Positions 28,990 through 40,917 of a DNA stretch of 64,000 bases are shown here, piece after piece. Location of the stretch: positions 13,844 to 77,843 of the forward strand of contig SSNP01000122.1 of the NCBI GenBank assembly GCA_006937955.1, written 5' to 3'. Both the position numbers and the translations under genes were made by a program. Below the pieces are notes generated by a model, which was given only the letters and a program-made list of their open reading frames with translations, ran no database searches and was not told the origin of the DNA. Numbering within the stretch: the stretch's first letter is position 1; every line of letters begins with the position of its first letter. Source of the stretch: Pachypanchax playfairii (Eukaryota > Chordata > Actinopteri > Cyprinodontiformes > Aplocheilidae).

Positions 28990-31291
28990 TGACAGCAGAA
29001 CCTGAATAAAACAAATAGAACATTATTATAAGGAATACAGCTAAAGCTGCCCACCTCACTGCCTGCTATGAAAAATTTTGGCTCTTGAGTAAATTTTCTT
29101 GATGACTGTCTTAAGTTTCTCCATTATTAAATATGCAAAGTTGTGTATGAGTACAACAAAGTGGTGGGTAATTGATTCTGTTCACAAGTAATCTGTTTGC
29201 TTTTCACACATTTCCATGTTTGGCATTTTTGATCTTGCAATTTTCAACAGGTAACATCCAAGGATTTTTTTTGTGACTTTGATGGATCATTTAAAATACA
29301 AGCCAACATTTCTGCATGAAACACTGCAAAAAGCACACAGGATGATTGACAGAGATCAAAAGCTTCAGGACACTCTGGAAAAGGAAGAAGGTTGTGATGA
29401 ATAAGTAAACCCAAAATGCATGAAAGACTTAAAATGGGTCAAAGAGCTTTAATTTTATGTTCACTGATTCTCTAATTATGTTCTTCGTTAACTAAATTCA
29501 TCTCCCAAACTCATCAGAGTTCAGACTGGATTAACTGATCCAGATCTAATTGTGTTAGAGTTTTAGCATGCCAGAGGAAATATCCCGAGGATTTATCTCC
29601 TTTTCTTTTTCCATTAAAGCCTGTAAATCTTCTTAGCTCCAGCGACCTTGACCTTCATCAGAGCCTTATTCCTAATCTAACCCAAGGTTCCATTTCCCAT
29701 GACCCTTCAAATACAGACAAGCTTGAAACAAAGCTTCAAATAATGTAAATATGTATTTATAATGTCAAATGTCACTCTGACATGAGTTTGTTGCTTTTTT
29801 TTGGTCTGGTCTATGTGTCGTTAATATCCAATGACCCTATGTTTTTGGACACCCTTGGTCAATATTTAGGTTTTTCTAAATGGCATGAAGTGAAAAATAG
29901 TTTTTAATTTTTATTGCAGTCATTTTAAGGTCTCACTTGGTACTTACTAACACTCCATTTGAAAAGAATCCCAAGTAATTTTCACAAATATAATAAAGCA
30001 GTACAATATAACTTTTAAAACTTTAAGCTACGGTTTTGAAACTTGTCTAAGTGGATACTCACCGAAAAACATGTTCATCTTCATATTAGACACTCTGGAT
30101 GTCTTCGATGGATTTACAATGGACTAAGTAACTTCAGTAATTTGGTTCACAGACGGAAGTGGTGTTCTGGGGATTTATGCTGCCCTAAAGAAAAATGCTG
30201 CCCTAGAACGAATTGACAACTTATTTCATAACAAGCTGTCATTGGAAGTTTATACAGTATTCTGGTTCATGGCGAGTGTGTCCTGTTAGTTTTTTAAGTG
30301 TATTTTTATGATCCTTCCCTGATATTTTCTATATAAAAGTCATCTGGGTCCTTATCAGCCATTGTTGGGTCCTTCTCCTCTGGGTGTGTCCAAACATTTG
30401 CCTGTTGCTCTGACAATGCAAAGAAAGTAAAACTAACATATCATATTTAGTGTTCCTGTCCTGGGAGAATTTATTTGATAGGTAAAATGTATTTATGGAA
30501 AAATATAGAAACAGAAATAAACAATAAATCTGTTTATTGAAGTCAAGACTGTAGAACGGCACATGTGCAGAAGGAATAGGTAGCACATCTCAAGAGGCAC
30601 CATATTTCAACAGAACACCATTTCCAGCAATGGCTGTCTGAGACACGGTTGAGGAAAGGTTATTTAGTAGCCTACTGCTTTAACATGGAGCCAGAAAAAA
30701 ATCCATGTTTGAATAACTCCTCCCTTTTTTATACTTCTCTCTCATACTCTTTAACTCTTTATTCTCTTACTTCTCTTCTTGAGTTTATTTGGTGACTATA
30801 CATAAAAGGCTTATTTTGATGATGTGCAGATGGGGCTTCAGTAAACTCCATGGAGTTATAACATGATAGAAATATCTCTAAACATCCTCTTGGCTGGTCT
30901 TCATCTTGTTTGTGATAACAGTGTTGCAAACAAATGAAAAGGCTTAAAGGATTTTAATTTTTCTCACTGATATTTTTCTATTAAAATAGACCTTAAAACT
31001 ACTTCTCTTCTGAGCCAGTATTCAAATTATAATAACAATGTACCTACAGCTTGTCCAACTGATAGAGTTTAGGATTTAATGGCATAAATATGGATACAGC
31101 TGTGACATTGTTAAAATGGGTCTGATGGATTCATTATAAAACCTGTGCAGTAGGAACAGGTTGTCTCATGAAATGGTTGTCAGCTGCTTGCAAGTTGTTC
31201 AAATGAAGAATTAGGTGACAGCTTTTTACTCAATGTTATAGCATTATTACATAGAATATTTGTCTGATCAAATTCTGAAATTAGGAAAAAC
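28990..31291. other. Intergenic, no supported gene or repeat
   Basis: 2.3 kb of AT-rich, unremarkable sequence. Open stretches here are short and lack family motifs or splice context. Confidence 0.5.
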
Positions 31292-32416
31292 TAACCCTTT
31301 TTTTTCCTACCCTCACCTATGGTCATTAACTGTGGGTCATGACCAAAAGGACAAGATCCAGGGCACAAGTGGTGGAAATGAATTTCCTCCGCAGGATGGC
31401 TGGGTGCTCCCTTTTGAGATAAGGTGAGGAGCTCTGTCATGTGGGAGGAGCTCGGAGTAGAATCGCTGCTTCTCCATGTCGAGAGGAGCCAGCTGAGGTG
31501 GCTCCAGCATCTGTTTCTGATGCCTACTAGTTGCCTCTCTGGGGAGGTGTTCTGGGTATATCCCACTGGGAGGAGGCCCCCAGGAAGACCTAGAACAAGC
31601 TGGAGAGACTATGTCTCTCGGCTGGCCTGGGAATGCCTCGGGGTTCCCCCTAAAGAGCTGGAGGAGGTGTGCGTGGACAGGGAAGTTTGTAGGACTGTAA
31701 TCAACCAAAGAAATGCTTAGTCGACCAAAGTCCTGTCCTGTACAACGATTAGTCAACTAAAAAAAAAAAATAAAAAGATGTTTTGCATTTTGATTGAACA
31801 TCTGTTAAACAATTGTCATCAAGCATTTATAAAAAATATCAATAATGCATAAAACTATAATAATAATACAATTCTTTGAAAAGTAAGTGAGTGAGTAACT
31901 CTGTCAGAGTTCTTTAGTGACAGTCACAATCGTGCACCTGACCACACGCTACAAAAAATAGAACCGCTAAAACTCCTGAACATTTTGTCGACTACAGCCA
32001 AAACAAGTAGCATTCTAACTGAATACAGTAAAACTAACTATATTCCTTAATGAGGGCGAAGCAGTATCCATGCGTTGTTCAGCCACAAGTGTGGTTCCCG
32101 GGTGTTCTACGATGCACTAAACTGTGGCACTGTTACAAAATAGCCTAAATTAAAGCCTTTAAAGTTGAGGATTAAACGTAGGCTAATTATATTTAGAATA
32201 TACAGGAATATATAACTGCTTATAAAGGAATAAATATAAAGGAGTAAATCAATGAAAATGTCTTTATTGGTGGAAAAAAATATGAAACTGAGAATGAGAA
32301 TGTCAGTCGACCAAGACGGCATCAATCAACCGATTAGTGGACTAAACGACTAAAGTTGACAGCTCTAGAAGTCTGGGCGTCCCTGCTAAGGCTGCTGCCT
32401 CCGTGACAAGACCCCA
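31292..32416 (+). pseudogene. Rex3-like (RTE) LINE 3' end, split by a hAT element
   Basis: 31292-31689 and 32368-32416 join into one 3' terminus. The protein reading includes RSQLRWLQHLFLMPTSCL, then GRRPPGRPRTSWRDYVSRLA, typical of RT C-termini in fish RTE/Rex3-like LINEs. The element ends in a (GATG)n tail, as described for Rex3. The 5' part is truncated. A 678-bp hAT lies in the middle. Confidence 0.7.
31690..32367. mobile_element. hAT non-autonomous element, 678 bp
   Basis: It begins TAGGACTG and ends CAGCTCTA, flanked by 8-bp duplications GAAGTTTG (31682-31689) and GAAGTCTG (32368-32375), 7 of 8 identical. The LINE reading resumes directly after it. The same right end occurs at 8811-8966. 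No transposase. Confidence 0.8.
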
Positions 32417-32524
32417 GATGGATGGATGGATGGATGGATGGATGGATGGATGGATGGATGGATGGATGGATGGATGGATGGATGGATGGATGGATGGATG
32501 GATGGATGGATGGATGGATGGATG
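32417..32524 (+). repeat. (GATG)n microsatellite, about 27 units
   Basis: A perfect GATG array of about 107 bp that continues the 3' tail of the Rex3-like LINE. Confidence 0.95.
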
Positions 32525-33932
32525 TCCACTTTGCACATACAGTTTAATAAAATAATGTAAAGTTTGACTTGATGAATTACTGCAGTCTGTAAACATTTGA
32601 ATAAATGTTTTACAAATGGTCTCTTGAAAGTAAGTCTTTTAAATTGGTTGGTCCAATTAATAGTAAAAGAAAAATAAAAAAACAATACTAGAGTACTGTT
32701 TACTCGGGTTATGTGGTGAAGCACATCCTAAACAACAAAAAAAAAGAAAAAAAACAACCTTGCCCTTACTTGCCACTCTTGTTGGCAGCTTTTACTTCAA
32801 AGAAAAGTTATAACTTTTCACATACTTTGCATAGTTTGAAGGGGTCATTTCCAGTTAACTTAACAAGCTGTTTTCAATAAAATAGCCTTATAATATCCCA
32901 CAGCACAAAATTTGCACAAAACTAAAAAAAAACTGTCTGCAGTTCTCTCAGAATCCAGTAAAAAGAACTAAATAAAAGCATGTATATCACACCTGCCAGA
33001 CTGCAAGCAATAAAGTGCAGTATTTATAGCATGATAATAAGTTTTGGGGTTTTTCCATTTCAGTTTGATGGATGGGGCAGTTTAACAATAACAACTTGTG
33101 TTATCGCAGTCAGTTTGATGTGTTTTAAAGAAGGCAAAGGTAGGTAATTTCTGGGTAGCCTTTTGTACATTTGCACAAAATGACACTCTTTGAATGGCAC
33201 TTTTTTCTGTTTTTTTGAAAATCATCAAATATACTGTCACAGTCTTTCAGTATCAGAATAATAATGACTCTTGATTCTAGTTACTTCTGCAGCACAGAAA
33301 AAAAACCTACAACTCCCTTGTTTTCTCATTTCATATGTTAAATTTATTTTTAAAGGAAAAAATGTGTTTAAATTCTGGGTATATTGCCACTGTAGGAATA
33401 AGAAGCAAACAACTGTCACATCAGATTTATCCTGTTTGGTTGGGGATATTTTCCTCTTCAAGAGCAGGAAATAAACAGCAACTGGACATGCACAAACTTT
33501 TCAGACTCACTGAGGAGTGAAATCAGCAGTTAATACTGTTCCTGATAATGTTAGATAAGGGTTATCAGATATATTAGATAACTTGGCTTTACAATATCTG
33601 GAAGATTGTTTTAAGGTGATACAAAAGTTTTCAGGGCTGGGTTTATTGGGAAGCCAAAATTTTGCAAAAAACTTCAGCTTTAATGTAAATGTGCACATAC
33701 TCAACTCTGCTGTACATTGAAGAATGAAATGTGCAGCATTCGTTTATCTGTACCACCGGAAGTGAAAAGGATGTTATGCTCATTTCACATTATCTGTCAG
33801 ACCAGTCTGTTTGGTTACCATGGCAATAGGACCAGAAAAAGCTAGTGGCGATATCAACTATTTATGCATTAAAATGCTGTATATTCATTCAATAATGGGG
33901 AATCTAACGTGACACTCCTCTTCATTTATTTT
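32525..33932. other. Intergenic, no supported feature
   Basis: AT-rich sequence with A- and T-runs. No exon, TIR or duplication seen. Confidence 0.5.
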
Positions 33933-34043
33933 GTCCTGAAATGTTAGGCAGACAGAATTGTGGGTCTGGGTGGCTTATCTTATGTCATGACAGATTTACT
34001 CTACAACAGGTGAGTTTTAACTTACTCCTTCTGTTGCAAAGCA
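33933..34043. repeat. Dispersed repeat shared with 745-860
   Basis: It shares the gacagaattgtgggtctggg core and ccttctgttg with 745-860. The downstream part (to about 34720) is unlike the first copy. Confidence 0.55.
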
Positions 34044-34085
34044 AAACTCCAACATTCTGCATCAGATCAAACCTTACCTGATCAA

Positions 34086-34136
34086 CCAGGCCCTCACGTC
34101 TTTGACAGATTACTTTACAAAGACGTGAGGGCCTGG
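34086..34136. repeat. Perfect 19-bp inverted repeat (hairpin)
   Basis: Arms ccaggccctcacgtctttg (34086-34104) and its exact reverse complement (34118-34136) enclose a 13-base loop. No T-run follows, and there is no gene beside it. Confidence 0.85.
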
Positions 34137-36751
34137 AGCTGAACCGCTGTCTCTCAATTTCGAAGGCGAGCTTAGCCTTCCCAACCCGGAAGTGACGCAA
34201 CATATGTTATGCTAAAGCGGATACACACGAGGCGGAACAACAATAAGAGGTTTAGCGAGCGGAGCCATAATGGAAGCTACAGAGCCATGTTTAATGGAGG
34301 AGAAAAGACGAATATTAATGACAGTTGTCGCTTTTGTGTCAAAAACTTGTGACTACGAGGTGTCATTGCACACTCGGTTCACGTATTTGATCGCTCCAAT
34401 CAAACACTGTGCAAACACAGAAGTAAACACTTCATCCACAGCCGAGTCCGCCATGTTGAATGTTGTGCTCTGGGTGGAAAACTCTAGTTCCGTGTTTTCA
34501 GGATGACGCACAACAAAGGTGATCTGTAAATTTGACACGGAAATGACCCATCTGCATTTGAACAGAATGCAGGAGGATCTGATTGGTCAGGCTAGATCAA
34601 ACCTGTTTATTCTAACATTTTTCAGCAGCGTTTCTGTGCCAAAAACACTGAGTGTTTTGATTAAAAGGCAGAGTATATTTTACACATATCATCAACTTTA
34701 ATGTTAAACTGATTGACTGCTAACTGCCTCTTGTAATTGTGTTGGGCCTAAAAGAGGAACACCACGTTTAACCTTAACCCTATCAAGTTTAAGATCAACA
34801 TCCACTTTGATCCCAAGGATTGCGATGGCTGGTTTGATCTAATGTGTAAAATACCATATACCATTCCATAGTACCATATATCTGTGGGAGAGAAAGCAAT
34901 AGAGGAAGTGTCTTGTTTGAAGAGGGACATAAATCTCACTGTTGTAAAAGCAGAATGAAATGTCATGTTATAGTAAGGTGGAGCAAACAAAGAGAGAAGA
35001 GAAGGAAGAGAGCCAGACATCACACTGTGAAGGAGAAGAGCACGATACAGACTCAACAGGACTGACACAGGTAGTTCTCTTTGCAAAATGACTACTGCGC
35101 TATGTCCCTGCACCCACTGCACTAATTGAAACAGTAACTTTTCATGAGCCATTCTGTCACCAATGTCATCGGATAAATAATATATTTTTGAAAACAAAAA
35201 CTGACCAATAAAACTCTGGACTTTTACACATAAGGCCATTCCTTTAAAAATAACTATGAGACACATCTGTAATTTTAAATTTGTACTATTTAGATTACTG
35301 CAGCTTTAAAAAGAACAGACCGATTTTACCTCCAGATACAGTATAATCATTACCTAGACCAGGTGAAGTTGTTTATAGGGGAGTATGTATTTTCCTAAAA
35401 TGATTGTTTATAAGACTTTTGAATAAAATGAAGTAACCGCTAGAGAAACACAAAAATGCATTGTGTTGGTCTGTAAGCATATTAGATGCATTTTGTGAAA
35501 AATGTCAATATTTCCTTCAACTGGTTTTTGAAATAATGCCCTGCTTTTTTGCAACTTAATTAAAACACATACACATAATGTAATTTTTTTTTTATTTGTA
35601 CATATAAAATAATATTTCCTGAGATTGTGTTCTGCTGCTCGCTGTCAGCGTTGCAGCAAAAATCTTCTTTATGTAGGTCAGGAAGCGAACAACATTTTGG
35701 CAAACAGAAAATCACAACACATGATTAAACTATACAGATGTTCTCCCTTCCCATATGAATATATTAGTGCAGAAAAGCACAAAGACAAATGAGTTTATGG
35801 AGAGCTTCTAAAGGAGCACAGAAATAGTTTATTTATTATGGCTGACATGTACTTTTTGTTAATATTTTAGCAATAAAAGTATGCAGTGCTAGTAGTGCAC
35901 TGTAAAATCCTCTGAGATAGTTAAAGTGTTTGTAGATGCCAAGTTTCCTCCTTTTTTGGGTCTCTTTTCACTGCAAGGTTTCCTTCCACTCACACATTTT
36001 ATTTGTAGTTCAGGAATGATTTTATTCAGTGTCATGAATCAGTTATGGCAGATCTCCAGGCTGCAAAGAGAAAAGTTAAAAGGGAGTCTTATTGGTCTGC
36101 AGCTAAGTTCTGGGCATAAAATGTCATACTTTCTTTAGCTTTAGTTACAATTTAAAAAATAAAATACAATTAAACATGTAAGAAAAGGGTAATTCATCAC
36201 ATCTGAGTTTCTATTAAGTAACGTTTAAACCTTAGCTTGAAGTTCTCAAATGTATTTACACAGGTGAAGGATCTTAAAATGTGTGTTTTTCCACTAAAAA
36301 GCCAATTTCACACAGTATTAATCTGGTGTGTTTGTTAGGCTGCAGCAACAAGTCTAAACATCTCACTCTGAATTTAGCAATGAAAGATTTAAGCACAGCA
36401 AACATTATAACTGAGTTGTAAATTTTCTATAAATTGTCCTGTAAAACTGAGCTCCTATAAGTTGTCTGATATCCTGTTACAGTGAAATATGATTATTATT
36501 TATCAACATGAAACTATAAAGCAAAGATTATTCAAGAAAACCTGACCTATTTTACTAAGACTACACCAAACCACAGAAAACAGAAAAGGATGGCTTCTTG
36601 CTAAAAATCAGTTGTTTTGTTTTTTTTTTTTTTTTTTTTTGCATTCTGAAACACAAATTTTGACAGATAAAAAGCTCTGAGCAAACGAGGTGCTAAAACT
36701 TTATATCAAATATGAATAAAACAAACATATTATCTTGGGGAAACTTCCATG
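34137..36751. other. Intergenic, mostly unclassified
   Basis: 34140-34520 is more CG-rich than its surroundings and looks repeat-derived (gaagtgacgcaacat and gccgagtccgccatgttgaa words). A 172-codon open stretch on the minus strand at 34748-35266 has no recognisable motif. The rest is AT-rich without features. Confidence 0.4.
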
Positions 36752-37316
36752 TGTCAGGTCTTGGGGTTTGTTTGTATTTTTTGTGTTTCTTGTAGTAGTT
36801 TTTTCCAGATTGCATCTGTGATTTTGTGTTTGTTTTTCTCCTAGCTCCTCTCTGCCCCATGCTTAGTCTGGTGTTGTGTTTCATCCCCTGTCCTCCGGTT
36901 CAGCTTTTATTTTGGTCTTATCCACACTTCCTGTTCTGCTTTTATTTGGATATCGTTTGTACGTCCTGTGTTCCCCGTTTGTGGTAGGTCTCTTGATTTT
37001 ATGTCGTGTCACTTCCTGTTTAGTTCCTGTGTGGTTTTCTCCCAGTGTTCTCCTTGATTTTCGTCCCAGGTGTTGAGTTTTGTAATCAGTTCAGTTTTGT
37101 ACTTAAGTTGGTTTGTCTGAGTTCACCTTTGTTTGGGGATTATTTTCGTACATGCCTGTTTTGGACTTATCTCACCACTCTCTTCATACCATGTAAGTCC
37201 CACTTCTTCGCCAGCCTTTACCTCTTGTTTTATTAAAAGGGATATTGTTTTGAATTTACATTGTTGTCCGCTTCCTGCATTTGGGTCTCAAACTGCTTAA
37301 GTATCAGGCCATGACA
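36752..37316 (+). mobile_element. Solo LTR, 565 bp
   Basis: It runs from TGTCAGG to CCATGACA between perfect CCATG duplications (36747-36751, 37317-37321). It is T-rich on the plus strand, with a TACTTAAG box near 37099 and an ATTAAA signal near 37231 in sense order. No internal region. Confidence 0.87.
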
Positions 37317-37321
37317 CCATG

Positions 37322-38460
37322 ATGTTGGTTTTCGATTCTCACATAATCATCTTAAAAGAAAAAAAGTGATGTAGCACAATGGTAAACATGCCTCAATCAC
37401 TTTTTCCAAGAAAATAAAAATGCTTTCTTGGCAAAATGGCGAAAGAAAATAATGTTCTCAGAGATGATGCAAGACAGACTGTAAATATCCTGCCATGCTA
37501 TTAATGATAATAATCACAATCCTTCTTATTGCCAGCCATTAGCAGTCCAAACAAACACGCACACGCATGCACATGCACACACATGCATCCATCCACATTC
37601 TGAGCCCAGGAGAAACAGAGATTAAATGAAAATGTGGAAATTCCATTCAGTGCTGACATGTAACAAGAATGAAAACTTTTTGTGCACTTTTGAAAGAGAA
37701 CCATTCCCTGGAGCATGACTACTTTATATGAAAGCAACAAAAGATTTCAGAAACCTTGATCACCACCAGGAGATAACAGTTTGGAAACAACGGAAAAGAG
37801 AAAAGCACTACTGCATTTTGGGAGTAGAGGTGGGGACAAAATGGTCTTTGAAATTTCCAGTCTAAATTGGAATTGTGTGAGACTGAACACAGCGATGTGA
37901 CAGGTCCTGATGGAGCTGTGGATCTGAATCTAGTTAACCTCAGTGGGCACCTCTTGTCAGCAAAGTAACTGTGGTCAAGGTAAGCCACAGTGCTGTGGCT
38001 GTTCTGAGTCGACATGTCCAACAATTAGCCTTACACTTCCTGGTTGTATGACCTCCCCCCGCTGCTGTGAAGGACCTTCAGCACTTCCTGATCAGCCTTA
38101 TCCTGCATGTATTTTTTATGTGAATCTTTACACATAAACGTCTTTTGATTCATCAAGCTGCTGTGATGGTTATCAAAGGCCTCAGTTCTCTGCTTTTGTT
38201 TTGACTTTGGTGAGTCTCCTGATAGAAACTGGTGGCAGAGCATGAAACAGCTAGTATTAACATTTTTAAAAATACCCTTTTACTATTTTTCAGCTGTCTG
38301 TGGCTCCTCTTATGCACTGCAGCAATGAATACATTTTGCTTTGGCCAGTTGCTTAACATGAAGCAGACTTTACATTGATAAACCACCACAACTTTTCTGT
38401 GGCAGTTTTATGCTAAAAACCATTGTGTCCCTGTCACAATCTATCATGGATAATGGAAAG
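37322..38460. other. Intergenic, no supported gene
   Basis: Includes a CA/GC-type low-complexity stretch at 37554-37590. The small Cys-rich open stretch at 37943-38137 has no signal peptide or splice support. Confidence 0.45.

Positions 38461-38556
<96 letters not shown>
38461..38556. repeat. (TCAA)n microsatellite, about 24 units
   Basis: A near-perfect array with one interruption (aaccaatc near 38510). As (GATT)n on the other strand it could be a LINE tail, but the adjoining sequence is not recognisable as a LINE. Confidence 0.93.
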
Positions 38557-38557
<1 letters not shown>

Positions 38558-39235
38558 TAAATCCTGGTATGGTGCAGCCCCACCCTGGACTTAAAATTTA
38601 AATTAAAATGTAAATTTGTTCAGCAGCCATTTACATAAGAGGTTCTTTTGAAACAGGTTTGTTATGCAAAAATCTTTCATGAACGTTAGTGATCACAACA
38701 AGCTACATAAATACTGTGTTTATAGAAAGAATATGTGCTAAATTATTGACCAGTTCCACTCTTCCCTTATGTAGCTGTGAGATTGAAACTAATAACTTTA
38801 ACTAATTTTATAACTAAATTGTGGCATGATATAAAATATTTGCTTCACACGTTAGTAACCATCTGCTAAATGCAGTACAACACAAAGTTTATGGAAACAA
38901 ATGGGCGACTTCATGAGTTTGATCGACTCACAATGACAGAATAACAGGTGATCTACCTGATGTTAATATCTGTGGCAATATGCTCTGAAAGAAAAAAAAA
39001 GCATAAAATGAGTCAAGACGCAATAAAACACTGCAGTGGTTTACATGAACAGAGCTGCTCCTAGATTGGCTCATTGGTCCCACGATTACCTCAGGGCCCC
39101 AACTATGAGAAAATCCCCAGGCAGTAAGAACTCTGGCCATTTACATCATTCAGGTCTCTTCAGTCAATGACCTAACCCTCCTCTCTTCTCTACCACCAGA
39201 TCCACCGCAGCCTCTGTGTTGACCCCCAGAACCTC
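38557..39235. other. Intergenic, no supported feature
   Basis: AT-rich, without recognisable content. Confidence 0.5.
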
Positions 39236-39793
39236 TTAAACAGGCCCTTCCATTAAAAACGGTTGTGTTGAATATTGTAGCTCCACTGTTCTTACCTTCA
39301 TAGTGGGTGTGAAAACAGGTCAACAAATTCTCTTTCAGTTTTTATCTCTCAAACTACGCAGGTGGCAATAAAACGCGAGTGGATGAATGGCCTGTATCTG
39401 TTTCATCACAACTCCTTTGTTTGTTAGTATTCATCAGCTCCCGCAGTTGAAACCACGCCTAGCATGCTGCTGGCTAAAAGCTGTTAGCATAAGACATAGC
39501 AAACCGGAAGAGACTACATGTGCTGTTGCCATGCACAGCAGGGCAGTAAACAGTATTCTTTGCTCTCATAGGCTAGTTTGTTAGCCAATCTGAGTCCAGA
39601 AAATTCGAATAATGAATATGAATGAGCTGCTGCCGAAGCCTGATGGAACGAGTCGGAACCAGCCGAATTTTAATGCAGACAGATTGAAAGGTCTGTTAAT
39701 AAGTGTTTCGTAACGTTTTTTAGATATAAAATCTTTCATATTACAGGTTAATAACCACAAAGTCCTGAAATTTGTATGAAATGGCCTCTTTAA
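39236..39793 (+). mobile_element. TTAA-target MITE (GGCCATTT family), complete
   Basis: It starts TTAAACAGGCCCTTCC and ends AAATGGCCTCTTTAA, with TTAA at each end. The internal sequence matches 20190-20752 (reversed), 1-218 and part of 24368-25290, making it the best reference for this family in the window. No transposase. Confidence 0.75.
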
Positions 39794-40917
39794 GAAATAA
39801 ACCTTTTGTTTTCCAGAGTCTGTTCTTGGGTTTCAACTGCTCATTATGACTACTGGATGCTCTACTGCTGGTCAGCTTTCCTAAAAGTTTGACATCATTG
39901 CTTGCAACTATACAACTTCACAAATAACAAATGCCCCGGTTTTTTTTTATTATCATGCATTAAATATCATAAGACATTTGATCCTGCATTTAGCTTTGTC
40001 TTTATCTGTTTTTATAATGTTTTAAACTCCTATTCGATCTCTGTCATATTGATTGCCTTATGTTTTGCATCACCTCATTCTCATCACTCCTCATAATCTT
40101 CCCTTTTTGCTCCTGGTTTCATTTCTCCCATCACTCCACTTGGTCTATTCTGGATGAAGGGCTAAATTAGTGTGTAATTATAGTCTTTGACTCTTGGCTG
40201 TATTGTTTTAATGGATCAGAGCATCTCCGTATATCCTAGCAATAGCCTGACAGAATCTAAAATGAGAAAATTCACATTCTTAAATGGCTCCTTTGCTTTC
40301 ACCTTACTGTGAGCTTGCAACATTCCAGGCTGGAACTGATACAAATGAGATACACAAAAGATTACATGGCTGATAGCTGTGACATTTTCAATAATTGTTG
40401 GTGTTATTGCAACAGCAGCTGCTTGGTGTCACAGCCATTATTGTTGTCATGTTTGTCTGCACTGTGTGTTTCTTGTGGAAGAGCTCTGAATAATAAACTA
40501 GTTAGTTCATGATGATTTTTTGTGATGAATGGTGCAGATTTCATTTTGGGTCATTAGCTGTAGAGCACTCTTTCATAAGTAACACCAGTCATGCATATAC
40601 AGTTTATGTGTACCCATCCTCCACCACCAAAACCACACATACACACAAACAACCCCACACACATACACACCAACACAGTGATGCTCATTATCTCCTCAGA
40701 GTTGTCCTCATTTCCACTTCTCCAGCAGCAGAATGGAGCATTGTGATAACTCTTTCTGGAAAAACGCAGCAGTACAAAGGTGGATCCTGACCCACATTCA
40801 TTTTCTTATTGTTTGAAACGTAACACTAAGTTTTGTGGCTGCAGGTGCTGGTAATAAGCACATTTGCTCCTCTTAAATATGCACAGGCTCTATATTTTTT
40901 CAACATTTTGTTACCTA
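39794..40917. other. Intergenic, no supported gene
   Basis: Contains an AC-rich low-complexity stretch at 40628-40680 (acacacaaacaaccccacac and similar). Otherwise nothing recognised. Confidence 0.5.

Noticed and set aside
32342..32724. Open frames reading SIHP repeats
   Set aside because: Direct translation of the (GATG)n microsatellite.
34748..35266. 172-codon minus-strand open frame
   Set aside because: No motif, no splice context, and biased composition; long but unsupported.
37943..38137. Cys-rich small open frame that could suggest a peptide
   Set aside because: No signal peptide, no conserved cysteine spacing that I recognise, no splice signals.
38461..38556. CRISPR-like array
   Set aside because: A 4-bp period without spacers; a plain microsatellite in vertebrate DNA.
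38410..38601. Open frame reading INQS repeats
   Set aside because: Direct translation of the (TCAA)n microsatellite.
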